The translations under genes and the position numbers were made by a program. 64,000 bases of DNA from Siminovitchia thermophila (GTDB lineage: Bacteria; Bacillota; Bacilli; Bacillales; Bacillaceae_C). Under the pieces are notes generated by a model that was not told the DNA's origin, searched no databases, and was given only the letters and a program-made list of their open reading frames with translations. How positions within the stretch are numbered: position 1 is the first letter of the stretch; every line of letters starts with the position of its first letter. Positions 29,424 through 37,315 of the stretch are shown in pieces. The stretch is taken from the NCBI RefSeq assembly GCF_016909185.1, contig NZ_JAFBFH010000001.1, positions 124,001 to 188,000 of the forward strand. Reading direction: 5' to 3'.

Positions 29424-30692
29424 CAACCGGTTATAGTCTAGTAAATTGAAAAAGTTATAAAATTCTTTTTTTCATGCAACCAATTGGACTCTCTCCTAAA
29501 ATCGCCAAGGGGGTAGTGGAGTGGGATCATGAAAAGCCTTGGTCATAAGGGCAAAAAAGGAGACGACGAGGAGGATATTTCACTTATAAAGCAGGGCCGA
29601 ACAGCATTGTTAAGCAATGAAGACGGTGTGTTTGATCTGATGTAAGAAACTATTATCGGAAAGAGCTGTTCCGAGTAACCAAACGTAACGGCGACATATG
29701 GAAAATGCAGGATTAAACATCGGGTATTCATGCTTCCGAAGCTTATGCTAATCCAACATCATTCAACCTGGCTTTTTCATGGGAAGGGATATATATGAGG
29801 CTGAAGATACCTTTGCATATCGAATGAAAGTCAGCGATGAAACGGACAATGAGTATCAAGCAAAAGGATCTCAGATGAGTCCATAAAACATGATTTTTTT
29901 ACTTATCTACTTCAAAAACTTAAGCTAGTATTAGAAATATAGGATAAGGGGAATTGTTGAAACAATAGCCAGCCCGAAAAAAACCCCTAAATTTGTGTTA
30001 AGACAGCGTTCGGAATTTTTTATAAATCCGACTGTAGTACACTTTGAACCGTAATACCCCTACGCAAACAAATCAAATTCCCTGATCACAAAACTTGGAA
30101 CATCGCCTTATGGTAAAAGGAAAAATGGCATGATTTAAACGCGGAAAATTCAGTCTTATTTTATGATGAATTGGAATGGAATTTGGGAAGTTATATCATC
30201 TAGTGAAATTCGGAGTACACATGCGCCAATACTTTGGGGATCGGAAACGAAAGTTCTTTAAAATACGCCTCGCGAAAAATTTCACTGTAAAAAAACTATT
30301 TTACGAAAGTCAGAATATTAGGTTAGTCCCTGGTGCGGGGAGCTTCTCATTCAGTTACCATGGTTTATTAGGTAAAAAGAGATCATGATATATTTGCCCA
30401 AAAATTACGGAGGCTTTGCCATTGTATGTTGAAAGAGCTTGATAGACTTCCTCGGTAGAGCCAGATTCGCGGGGGTATCTGGCTCCCCTTCATACTGGAT
30501 GAGGCTCCCTATCATGAGAATGTTAGTTGCGCATTCACCGGTGGAATATCTTACATCTGCACCGAAAGGAACCGCTATAAAGTCACAACGGTTGCAAATC
30601 ATTCGTGAATGAGGGAAAGTATCCACTTGCTGATTGAAGTTTTAACAGCTCCCTTATTGCGAACGGTGGACAATGAAGAGCAGTACACCTTA
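29424..30692. other. Decayed, gene-poor stretch
   Basis: About 1.27 kb without a credible intact gene. Broken reading frames remain: one from about 29529 (MKSLGHKGKKGDDEED...) that stops after 38 codons, and another about 29730-29886 readable only with a frameshift (SEAYANPTSFNLAFSWEG / EDTFAYRMKVSDETDNE). I do not recognise either. Short open frames at 30176-30388 (plus) and 30405-30626 (minus) lack ribosome sites and familiar features. Confidence 0.5.
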
Positions 30693-31544
30693 TTATTCCG
30701 CGACGATTAAAAACTCTTCCGCCAGCACTTGCTGGAGTGACCCATATGTATCGATTGAACTGAAATCCAATCCAAGTTGTATGGCCGTTTGGGCAATTTC
30801 GGGACGGATTCCTGTAATTCTCGCTTGAATCCCCAATAAATCCAAAATTTGAGCCATATCATATAATTGGTGAGCAACCATCGTATCAATAATCGACACG
30901 CCCGACAAGTCAATGTATAAACGCGTAATCCCAATATCAACACTTTTTTTAGGAACATATTCAAGAATCTTCTTTGCCCGATATGTATCAATATCGCCAA
31001 TAAGAGGGAGCACTCCGGATTCTGAAGTTATTTTTATGACGGGAGTACTTAGCTCATCAATCAAATTGAGCTGTGCAGTAAGCCGATTCGTCATTAATTT
31101 AAAATACATTTCGGAGAATTCGACATACAATTCATCAAACGCCAGATGAATAACTTCCCCCCATCTTTGCAAATCTTCCTTCGTCACCACTTCTCCCTTT
31201 AAAGAAGAAAATTGCTTTACAAATGACCAATAAATTTTCCTGACTTTACTAAGTGCCCCTAACACTTCGTAAATCGGCGTATTGCTTTGGATTCTGCTCT
31301 TTGCAACGATTTGGGCCCATTTTTCCTTGCTTTCTTGAAATTGCTTTTCATCAGCCAACAAACTGCTGGCAATGGTTACATTCGTTAAACGATTTTGTTC
31401 TCTCAAAGTATGTTCCACTTCTTCGCCCGCATCGACAGAGTAGATGGAACCCTTCTCCTTTTTTCTAAGAGCGAGCCATTGATCGGAAATCGCATCCAGA
31501 TGATCGATCAAATATCCGTAAAGCTCAATATCGATGTCGCTCAT
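30693..31544 (-). CDS. RsbR-type STAS-domain stressosome protein
   Basis: 283-residue RsbR paralogue. The N-terminal 140 residues are a helical, non-heme globin-like sensor; the C-terminal STAS domain (DELSTPVIKI onward) has the two regulatory threonine positions in STPVIKIT and SIIDTMVAHQL. RsbR proteins build the stressosome that releases RsbT to turn on SigB. No rsbS/rsbT lies nearby, so this is an orphan paralogue like RsbRD/YojH. ATG with GGGGAGG eight bases upstream. Confidence 0.85.
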   Translation of the reverse strand: MSDIDIELYGYLIDHLDAISDQWLALRKKEKGSIYSVDAGEEVEHTLREQNRLTNVTIASSLLADEKQFQESKEKWAQIVAKSRIQSNTPIYEVLGALSKVRKIYWSFVKQFSSLKGEVVTKEDLQRWGEVIHLAFDELYVEFSEMYFKLMTNRLTAQLNLIDELSTPVIKITSESGVLPLIGDIDTYRAKKILEYVPKKSVDIGITRLYIDLSGVSIIDTMVAHQLYDMAQILDLLGIQARITGIRPEIAQTAIQLGLDFSSIDTYGSLQQVLAEEFLIVAE

Positions 31545-31737
31545 ATAGGTAACCTCCCCATAACTAAGAAGTCTCGTTATCCATTATTATAACATAACAG
31601 AAATTGTAAACTCTTTAGGGAAATGCACGCAGTCCATAATTTTATGCAGAAACAACCATTCATTTAAACGTATACAATACGATCCTTCAGTATCATGAAC
31701 TAAAAATTCACCAATTGGATCCAAAGCTGTTCCTATA

Positions 31738-32349
31738 CTATTTAAACCATCCTTTTTCCTTAAACCTGGAAATCGCCTCAATCCGATTACCAACGCCCAG
31801 CTTTTCAAGAATCGAAGATATATAATTTCGGATGGTCCCCGGAGTCAAATATAGTTCTTTTGCAATCTCTTTCGTTGTTTTTCCTTCGGCGACAAGGGCA
31901 AGGACTTCACTTTCCCGCTCCGTCAGCGGATTTTCCATCTCCTCCCCATCACCATAAGCGATATCTATGAGCTCAGGTGCATACATGCGCCTACCATCCA
32001 TAATCAAGCGAATGGCAGATACCAGTTCTTCAATTGGACTATCTTTCAATAAATACCCGCGTACTCCCGCTTTTCTGGCGCGCTCAAAATAACCCGCCCG
32101 TGCAAAAGTGGTTAAAATAATGACTTTACAAGTACTGCCTTTCAGCTCTTGGGCGGCTTCCAACCCTGTTTTTACCGGCATCTCGATATCCATAATACAG
32201 ACATCCGGCTCCTGTTCTCTTACTAATCTGACCGCTTCTTCTCCATTTTTTGCCTGCCCAACGACTTCCATATCTTCTTCTATGTTCAGTAAAGAAGCAA
32301 GCGCACCCAGCATCATCCCTTGGTCTTCGGCGATCACAATACGAATCAT
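31738..32349 (-). CDS. desR: Response regulator DesR (NarL/LuxR family)
   Basis: 203-residue regulator: receiver domain with phospho-acceptor Asp54 in CIMDIEMP, switch threonine in IILTTFAR and lysine in LLKDSP, followed by a LuxR-type helix-turn-helix (LTERESEVLALVAEGKTTKEIA...) at 135-195. In B. subtilis phosphorylated DesR activates des. Start is one base past the DesK stop. The order des, desK, desR matches B. subtilis. The candidate operator pair at 34701-34737 is its likely target. Confidence 0.92.
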   Translation of the reverse strand: MIRIVIAEDQGMMLGALASLLNIEEDMEVVGQAKNGEEAVRLVREQEPDVCIMDIEMPVKTGLEAAQELKGSTCKVIILTTFARAGYFERARKAGVRGYLLKDSPIEELVSAIRLIMDGRRMYAPELIDIAYGDGEEMENPLTERESEVLALVAEGKTTKEIAKELYLTPGTIRNYISSILEKLGVGNRIEAISRFKEKGWFK

Positions 32350-32350
32350 A

Positions 32351-33487
32351 TTAATCAGCCTCCTCCATTATATGCTTTAAGACAACTGGCACCCGAATAG
32401 TCAGCTTTGTTCCTTTTTCCCCTTCAATTTGCAGACTCCCATTTACAAACTCCAGCCTTTCACGGATTCCTCTTAAACCGCTCCCGTTTTGCATCTCTCC
32501 CCCACCTGCTAAACCAACTCCATTATCCTCAATACTAATGACAAATTCATTTGGCTGTTGTTCAAATGTAATGCGGCACGAAGTTGCTTGGCTATGTTTG
32601 ACTACATTTGTCACCGCTTCTTTTAGGCACATGCTTACAACACTTTCGACAATCGGAGGAATGTGATGGAAAGAAGGATCACCGGCAATGGTCAAGTCCA
32701 TTTCAGCCGCTTGAAACATCTGTTTCGTCCTAAGCAACTCTTCCTTCAACTTTGTTGCCCGAATGTCGGCGACCAGCTCTCTTACTTCCCGGAGTGCCGC
32801 ACTGGCAGTCTGGCGAATATCTTTCAGCTCTTTTTCAGCAGCATGAGGGTCGCGATAAATCAATTTCCCAGCCAAATCACTTTTCAAGCCGATCAGCGAT
32901 AACTTTTGTCCTAAAATATCATGTAAATCCCGGGAAATACGCTCCCTTTCCTCTATAATCACAAGTTCCGAAATCCGCTCGTTGGCGTCCTCCAGCTGGC
33001 CTTCCAAGTTCATGTTTTTATTTCTGTAATATAAATTAAACGGCAACAGCACGGTCCCCAGGACAGAAATAACAATGAAATGAATCTGAGGAAGAAACAA
33101 ATCCATATCGATAAAAAAGCCCGCAACAATCGCGCCGACCGTCAAGGCAATATGAAGTCCATACATAATGAAAAAGCCGACTGGATTGCGGATATTGCCG
33201 ATGAAAAAAGCCGTAAATATGGCTAAATATACATATCCAAACAACAGTGTCATCACAATGTTGATGACAACTTCAAAACTGATCCACATATAAACGAGAC
33301 CGCTTTTCGACTTATAGGAAAACCGGTAAGATAAAAAATACAATAGTAACAATGATATCCCAATGGAAATTTCTATGGGCGACGAGGATCTGAAGATAAA
33401 AAAGAACGGCAAAAAACAAAAAATAACCCACGCGTATATACTGATCCAGGGATTTTTCGGAAAAATGCTTAACCAACTGCTCTGCAT
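32351..33487 (-). CDS. desK: Membrane thermosensor histidine kinase DesK
   Basis: 378-residue kinase with about five N-terminal membrane helices (residues 15-150), a coiled two-helix linker and a HisKA_3 domain whose phospho-histidine is in ISRDLHDILGQ near residue 188, as in B. subtilis DesK. The ATPase domain has EDNGVGL and NGSGLRGIRERLEFVNG. Membrane thickening or ordering at low temperature switches it from phosphatase to kinase. It lies between a terminator after des and desR. Confidence 0.92.
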   Translation of the reverse strand: MQSSWLSIFPKNPWISIYAWVIFCFLPFFFIFRSSSPIEISIGISLLLLYFLSYRFSYKSKSGLVYMWISFEVVINIVMTLLFGYVYLAIFTAFFIGNIRNPVGFFIMYGLHIALTVGAIVAGFFIDMDLFLPQIHFIVISVLGTVLLPFNLYYRNKNMNLEGQLEDANERISELVIIEERERISRDLHDILGQKLSLIGLKSDLAGKLIYRDPHAAEKELKDIRQTASAALREVRELVADIRATKLKEELLRTKQMFQAAEMDLTIAGDPSFHHIPPIVESVVSMCLKEAVTNVVKHSQATSCRITFEQQPNEFVISIEDNGVGLAGGGEMQNGSGLRGIRERLEFVNGSLQIEGEKGTKLTIRVPVVLKHIMEEAD

Positions 33488-33536
33488 TTGAAGTCACCGC
33501 CTCGTCTGATTGCCTTATTATTATATCATGAATCAT

Positions 33537-33567
33537 GAAAAAGCCATTCCCAAGAAGCAGAATGGCT
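33537..33567 (-). terminator. Terminator between des and desK
   Basis: Minus strand AGCCATTC-N10-GAATGGCT then TTTT. It separates des transcription from the two-component genes, which would need read-through or their own promoter. Confidence 0.75.
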
Positions 33568-33581
33568 CATGAACACCCTCT

Positions 33582-34631
33582 TTATTTCGTATCAAAACTG
33601 ACATGTTTTGTTTTTAAAGGAACGCGGTTCTTTTCAGCCTGAAGCTGACGATGCGCTTCTTTGAAAGTGACAAACATTTTCTTTTCAGGGTCATACAATC
33701 GGAACTTTAAAGACTCCAAGCTCGATTTTATCGTGATGGTCGTGGCATGATGAAGCGGAGGATTCTCGTTATGCGCCTTTTCCAGATGGTAATTCGGAAC
33801 GCGGGGCGCCAAATGGTGCACATGGTGAAAACCGATATTTCCCGTCACCCACTGCAATACTCGCGGCAATTTATAATAGGAACTGCCCTCAACCGCCGCT
33901 TTTACATAATGCCAATCTGATTCTTCTTCAAAGTAAGAGTCTTCGAACGTATGCTGGATATAGAACAGCCAAATCCCTAATGCCGTTGCAACGAACATGA
34001 TGGTCCCCTGGATGAGTGCAAAAGCCTGCCAACCAACGAGAATCGCCATGAAAGTATACATCACCAACACACAGGCATTCGTCAAATACGTATTGAACCG
34101 CTCTTTCCTTCTTGCGTCTTTCCTGTTTTTCCTGTTTATAATCAGCATTAAATACAAAGGACCCAACCCGAACATGACGAGCGGATTTCGATAAAAACGA
34201 TACCATAGACGCTCCCATTTAGATGCTTCTTTATATTCATCAATCGTCATCACCCAAATATCGCCGACCCCCCTTTTATCAAGGTTGGAACTGGATGCAT
34301 GATGAATAGCGTGTTCCCGTTTCCACTTTTCATATGGAAAAAGTGTCAATATTCCTGTAATCGTTCCGACGATATCGTTTGCTTTTTTACTTTTAAAAAA
34401 AGATCCGTGGGTGCAATCATGAAAAATGATAAATGTCCGTACCAAAAAACCCGCCGCAACGACAGCTAGTCCCAACGTCAGCCAAACCGATATGGATAAG
34501 CTTTGGTAGGCCAAAAACCATAAAATAATAAAAGGTAAAACTGTATTGATTATTTGCAAGATACTTTTCTTTTTATCAGATTTGGCAAAAACAGCAACTT
34601 CTTTGAATAATTTCCTTGTTTTTTCTTTCAT
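33582..34631 (-). CDS. des: Acyl-lipid fatty acid desaturase
   Basis: Membrane di-iron desaturase of 349 residues introducing a cis double bond into phospholipid acyl chains. The three histidine boxes are HDCTH (71-75), HAIHH (108-112) and HHVHH near 273; four to six hydrophobic helices surround them. It uses oxygen and reduced ferredoxin or flavodoxin. ATG with GAGGAGG upstream. Regulation: weak promoter with DesR-like dyads directly upstream, plus an Fnr/Rex-like palindrome. Confidence 0.93.
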   Translation of the reverse strand: MKEKTRKLFKEVAVFAKSDKKKSILQIINTVLPFIILWFLAYQSLSISVWLTLGLAVVAAGFLVRTFIIFHDCTHGSFFKSKKANDIVGTITGILTLFPYEKWKREHAIHHASSSNLDKRGVGDIWVMTIDEYKEASKWERLWYRFYRNPLVMFGLGPLYLMLIINRKNRKDARRKERFNTYLTNACVLVMYTFMAILVGWQAFALIQGTIMFVATALGIWLFYIQHTFEDSYFEEESDWHYVKAAVEGSSYYKLPRVLQWVTGNIGFHHVHHLAPRVPNYHLEKAHNENPPLHHATTITIKSSLESLKFRLYDPEKKMFVTFKEAHRQLQAEKNRVPLKTKHVSFDTK

Positions 34632-34661
34632 CGAATCCTCCTCATGCTGATGAATTCATTT

Positions 34662-34690
34662 GTTATATCTAATGATAAGATTCTTCTTGC
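34662..34690 (-). promoter_or_regulatory. des promoter (activator-dependent type)
   Basis: Minus strand -10 TATAAC (5 of 6), 17 bases, poor -35 GCAAGA. The dyads at 34701-34737 abut the -35, as expected for a promoter needing DesR. Confidence 0.55.
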
Positions 34691-34700
34691 TTCTCGAAAA

Positions 34701-34737
34701 GACATAAACGTCATTACTTTGAGATGATAAACGTCAT
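34701..34737 (-). promoter_or_regulatory. Paired DesR-like operator
   Basis: ATAAACGTCAT occurs at 34704-34714 and 34727-34737, 23 bases apart (about two helical turns). Each is part of a small dyad, GAC-N6-GTC and ATGA-N6-TCAT, fitting two LuxR-type dimers side by side. Binding is inferred from position. Confidence 0.6.
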
Positions 34738-34740
34738 ATA

Positions 34741-34758
34741 TTGTGAATCACTTCACAA
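34741..34758. promoter_or_regulatory. Perfect Fnr/Rex-like palindrome
   Basis: TTGTGAA-TCAC-TTCACAA. It satisfies both the Bacillus Fnr box (TGTGA-N6-TCACA) and the Rex box outline (TTGTGAA-N4-TTCACAA). It sits between des and the small gene at 34839, three bases from the distal DesR dyad. Confidence 0.7.
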
Positions 34759-34838
34759 TTTCTCCTGCATGACAGGTATTTTTGCCCGTTGTTCGTGAAA
34801 TAATAACCAAAAAATATAACCTTCGGAGTTGATTAACA

Positions 34839-35030
34839 TTGGGTGCCATCGAAAGGAACGGATTTATATTTGAACCTGAATATAGTGTCATTGAGCAAAA
34901 TGGAGCCATTCATGTATACCATGAAGGAGAATTTATTGAAGAAATAAAGTTTACTTTTTCTGGAAAGTCCCCCGATCTTGACGGAATTGAGCGGCTCGTT
35001 GACGATTATTGCGATCAAAAAGGCATTTGA
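34839..35030 (+). CDS. Small conserved protein (DUF5370-like)
   Basis: 63-residue soluble acidic protein MGAIERNGFIFEPEYSVIEQ... ending in a helix (DGIERLVDDYCDQKGI), of a kind seen widely in Bacillaceae with unknown function. TTG start with GGAG about ten bases upstream. Divergent from des, downstream of the Fnr/Rex-like palindrome, so redox control is possible. Product strands alternate as in a small beta sheet plus helix. Confidence 0.7.
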   Translation: MGAIERNGFIFEPEYSVIEQNGAIHVYHEGEFIEEIKFTFSGKSPDLDGIERLVDDYCDQKGI

Positions 35031-35049
35031 TGTTTTTTAGCGTTAAGTA

Positions 35050-35078
35050 TTGACAGCTATAGCGAAACATTTTACAAT
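35050..35078 (+). promoter_or_regulatory. Main promoter of the PadR/HAAS operon
   Basis: TTGACA, 17 bases, TACAAT: near-perfect. The first operator dyad starts nine bases past the -10, positioned to block initiation. Confidence 0.75.
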
Positions 35079-35086
35079 AAAAATAG

Positions 35087-35107
35087 CTACATTGTATAAC
35101 AAAGTAG
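35087..35107 (+). promoter_or_regulatory. PadR-type operator 1
   Basis: CTACATTG-N5-CAAAGTAG, an inverted repeat with the same layout (CTAN-N-TTG, five bases, CAA-N-NTAG) as operators 2 and 3. Overlaps the predicted start site of the main promoter. Confidence 0.6.
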
Positions 35108-35171
35108 TTATTTTTTTATGACACTATCTCGCTTTGTCAAGTACCGGTCATGACATCTTTTTTATGATCAA

Positions 35172-35192
35172 CTATCTTGTATGGCAATATAG
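35172..35192 (+). promoter_or_regulatory. PadR-type operator 2
   Basis: CTATCTTG-N5-CAATATAG, overlapping the -10 (TATCTT) of the first duplicated promoter. Confidence 0.6.
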
Positions 35193-35212
35193 CATCAAAG
35201 GAAGGTGCGTAT

Positions 35213-35284
35213 ATGTCTGTACATGGCAATGATAGTAGCTATTTTTTTATGACACTATCTTGCTTTGTCAAGTACCAATCATGA
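35213..35284 (+). CDS. Leader peptide created by the duplication (23 residues)
   Basis: The duplicated padR ribosome site and start codon (GGAAGGTGCGTATATG) read MSVHGNDSSYFFMTLSCFVK and three more residues, ending at a TGA 60 bases before the real padR start. Likely translated because the ribosome site equals that of padR. No function is implied; it may simply be a by-product. Confidence 0.45.
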   Translation: MSVHGNDSSYFFMTLSCFVKYQS

Positions 35285-35302
35285 CATCTTTTTTATGATC
35301 AA

Positions 35303-35323
35303 CTATCTTGTATGGCAATATAG
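35303..35323 (+). promoter_or_regulatory. PadR-type operator 3
   Basis: Identical dyad to operator 2, 131 bases further on and about 20 bases before the padR start codon. Confidence 0.6.
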
Positions 35324-35343
35324 CAACGAAGGAAGGTGCGTAT

Positions 35344-35667
35344 ATGTCTGTACGTAGTCAATTGCTGAAAGGAATTTTAGATGGCTGTGTATTGGCAGTG
35401 ATTGAAAAAGAAGCCGTATACGGCTATGAGCTGTCCAAAAAGCTGCAAGACATTGGCTTGCAAGATGTGAGTGAAGGCACTATTTATCCGGTATTATTAA
35501 GACTGCAAAAAAACGGCTTAATAAGAGGCGAAATGCGGCCATCCGATTCCGGGCCGAATCGGAAATATTATTTTTTAACGGATACAGGGCAGGAAACACT
35601 AACAACAATTATTGAGGAATGGCACCGCCTCTCTGGTCCTGTCAATACATTACTAAAAAGAAGGTGA
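35344..35667 (+). CDS. PadR-family transcriptional regulator
   Basis: 107-residue winged-helix repressor: SQLLKGILDGCVLAVIEKEAVYGYELSKKL then EGTIYPVLLRLQKNGLI and RKYYFLTDTGQE, all classic PadR. No extended C-terminal domain (short subfamily 1 type). The ATG with GGAAGGTG nine bases upstream is favoured over an upstream frame that would begin inside operator 3. It heads an operon with two HAAS-type membrane proteins and most likely represses it through the three dyads. Confidence 0.92.
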   Translation: MSVRSQLLKGILDGCVLAVIEKEAVYGYELSKKLQDIGLQDVSEGTIYPVLLRLQKNGLIRGEMRPSDSGPNRKYYFLTDTGQETLTTIIEEWHRLSGPVNTLLKRR

Positions 35668-35672
35668 AAGAT

Positions 35673-36338
35673 ATGAATGTTGACATGCTGATTGAAGAAA
35701 ACAACAGAAAAAGAGAGTTGCTGACACCGGAAAATGAGAAATACTACGACGACATGTTGATATATATCCGCCTTCAATGGCGCCTTTCTGAACAGCAATC
35801 CGAAGAAGTGTTAATGGAAATCCTGGACCACCTCCTTCAAGGTCAGGAGGAAGGAAAAACGGCAAAAGACATGTTCGGCCATAACCCGAAGGCTTTTGCG
35901 GATGAAATAATAGAACAGCTTCCAAACGAGAAGAAGCGGGAAATCATCCCTTTTTATGCCAGGATCATTGGTAATATTGTCAGTTGGTCGTTAATAATTA
36001 GAGGGATTCTGCATTTGATTTTATCGCAATTTATTGAAGTCAATTCAGAAATCAATTTGTTTCAAATGGCTATGAGTTTCTTGGCTATCACATGCTTTGT
36101 CAGTTTTAGCATTTGGTTTATTTTGAGACTTGTCCACAACTCTTTATTTAAAGAAAACCGAAACATAAAGCTGCTGACGATAAAAGCCGGATTCGTTGGT
36201 GCGGCTGGTATGGCAGTCGTATTGCTTGTTGCCAAGTTCACCCCTGAGATCGGACCATCTTATAACTTGCCTTGGCAAGTATCGTTAATCGCGGGGGCTA
36301 TCCTGTGGCTCATTTTATTTGTGGAAAAGAAACGGTAA
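35673..36338 (+). CDS. HAAS/DUF1129-type membrane protein
   Basis: 221-residue protein with a cytosolic helical N-terminus (LSEQQSEEVLMEILDHLLQGQEEGKTAKDMFG, the HAAS-like alpha-helical domain) followed by four hydrophobic helices between about residues 95 and 218. It starts five bases after padR. Such proteins are regularly co-encoded with PadR regulators and are thought to sense or transmit a membrane signal. Exact function unknown. Confidence 0.78.
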   Translation: MNVDMLIEENNRKRELLTPENEKYYDDMLIYIRLQWRLSEQQSEEVLMEILDHLLQGQEEGKTAKDMFGHNPKAFADEIIEQLPNEKKREIIPFYARIIGNIVSWSLIIRGILHLILSQFIEVNSEINLFQMAMSFLAITCFVSFSIWFILRLVHNSLFKENRNIKLLTIKAGFVGAAGMAVVLLVAKFTPEIGPSYNLPWQVSLIAGAILWLILFVEKKR

Positions 36339-36361
36339 AGAACTGGGGGGGGGAATCAACA

Positions 36362-37111
36362 TTGTTATCAGTCAAAAGCAAAGCATTTATTGAGAATCTG
36401 CGGCTTTATTTAGTGACATCCGGAAAAAAGCAAAAAGAAATAAATGAACTAATCGATGAATTAAAAGTTCATTTAATAGAGGCGGAAAAACAAGGGAAAA
36501 GTATCGACGAGATGATTGACTGTACGCCGGAACAGTATATGAACTCATTAAAAAGAGAAATGGATACAGACTATAAAAACCTTATCAAAAATGTGACAAT
36601 TATTTTTGCAGGTGTTATTGCTTACTTAATCATGGGATCTGCCATCAAGGGAGAGTTCTCGCTCAATATCGTGCAAGTCATAGCTTTCCCTCTCATCATC
36701 ATCGCCGGCCTGCTTATTTATGTATTCTTTTTGCAACAGGCGGGAAAAAAGCAATTCTCAACCAAAAAATTATTTGTCATGGGCATGCTTGCCACCACAA
36801 GTGTCAATACACTCTTTATACTAGTATTGCTGGGAAGCACTCTTATTGTTGAACCTTTTTATATAGGAACCACTTTTGTCAATTGGATTGTTGTTGGTGT
36901 TTGTGCCAGTATTCTTATCATCTTTGCTATTTGGAGCAAGACTTGGTTCTCCATTTTGATCCCCGTCCTGCTGTTTATACCAGATATGCTTTTCCGCTTT
37001 TCAAATTTGAGTGATACGACTATTTTCATCATTGGCTTAGCATCTTTCATGCTTATTTTTATCTTCATGATCATCAACCTTCTTATCATGGATAAAAGGA
37101 AGAAGAGATGA
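36362..37111 (+). CDS. Second HAAS-type membrane protein
   Basis: 249-residue protein resembling its neighbour in layout: helical N-terminus (KQKEINELIDELKVHLIEAEKQGKSIDEMI) and about six membrane helices from residue 75 on. The TTG start is chosen because a G-rich ribosome site, a run of nine G, lies eight bases upstream; an earlier in-frame start would lie inside the previous gene. Last gene of the PadR operon. The G run makes its translation potentially phase-variable. Confidence 0.75.
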   Translation: MLSVKSKAFIENLRLYLVTSGKKQKEINELIDELKVHLIEAEKQGKSIDEMIDCTPEQYMNSLKREMDTDYKNLIKNVTIIFAGVIAYLIMGSAIKGEFSLNIVQVIAFPLIIIAGLLIYVFFLQQAGKKQFSTKKLFVMGMLATTSVNTLFILVLLGSTLIVEPFYIGTTFVNWIVVGVCASILIIFAIWSKTWFSILIPVLLFIPDMLFRFSNLSDTTIFIIGLASFMLIFIFMIINLLIMDKRKKR

Positions 37112-37156
37112 TCTTGAAGTTGATCACCGTTTGGACTATATCATTTTTGATTCAAA

Positions 37157-37193
37157 TGCCAACATTTCGTCCTATTAAGCCGAAATGTTGGCA
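37157..37193 (+). promoter_or_regulatory. Candidate enhancer dyad upstream of the alcohol dehydrogenase gene
   Basis: TGCCAACATTTCG-N11-CGAAATGTTGGCA, a perfect 13+13 inverted repeat about 100 bases upstream of the predicted sigma-54 start. It is not followed by a U-tract on the plus strand. A weaker dyad (CAATATA...TATATTG) lies between it and the promoter. Probably bound by the NtrC-type regulator encoded at 38503-39936. Confidence 0.6.
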
Positions 37194-37252
37194 AAAAAGA
37201 ACAATATAGCGGCGGCGACTGTAAGTCATCGTATATTGCCGGGGAAATAATG

Positions 37253-37269
37253 TTGGCATTATTTTTGCA
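37253..37269 (+). promoter_or_regulatory. Sigma-54 promoter of the zinc alcohol dehydrogenase gene
   Basis: TTGGCATTATTTTTGCA: TTGGCA at -24, TTGCA at -12, ten bases between GG and GC. Only the base after TTGGCA departs from consensus. Start predicted near 37280. Confidence 0.8.
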
Positions 37270-37315
37270 ATATTAAGTAATTAGTTAGCCGATTAAATCT
37301 AAGGAGGAATCAGAA

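Larger units (their letters stand above)
35103..35353 (+). repeat. Tandem duplication of the padR promoter-operator-start region
   Basis: Two about 120-bp copies (35103-35222 and 35234-35353) with a 131-base period and roughly 95 percent identity. Each contains a candidate promoter ATGACA-N17-TATCTT, an operator, GGAAGG and ATGTCTGTAC. Copy 2 runs on into padR; copy 1 now opens a 23-codon leader frame. Confidence 0.9.

Noticed and set aside
30176-30388. 70-codon plus-strand frame
   Set aside because: No recognisable features, weak upstream context, set in a decayed region.
37157-37193. Terminator of the PadR/HAAS operon
   Set aside because: The stem is strong but followed by A residues, not T, on the plus strand; its position relative to the -24/-12 element fits an enhancer better.
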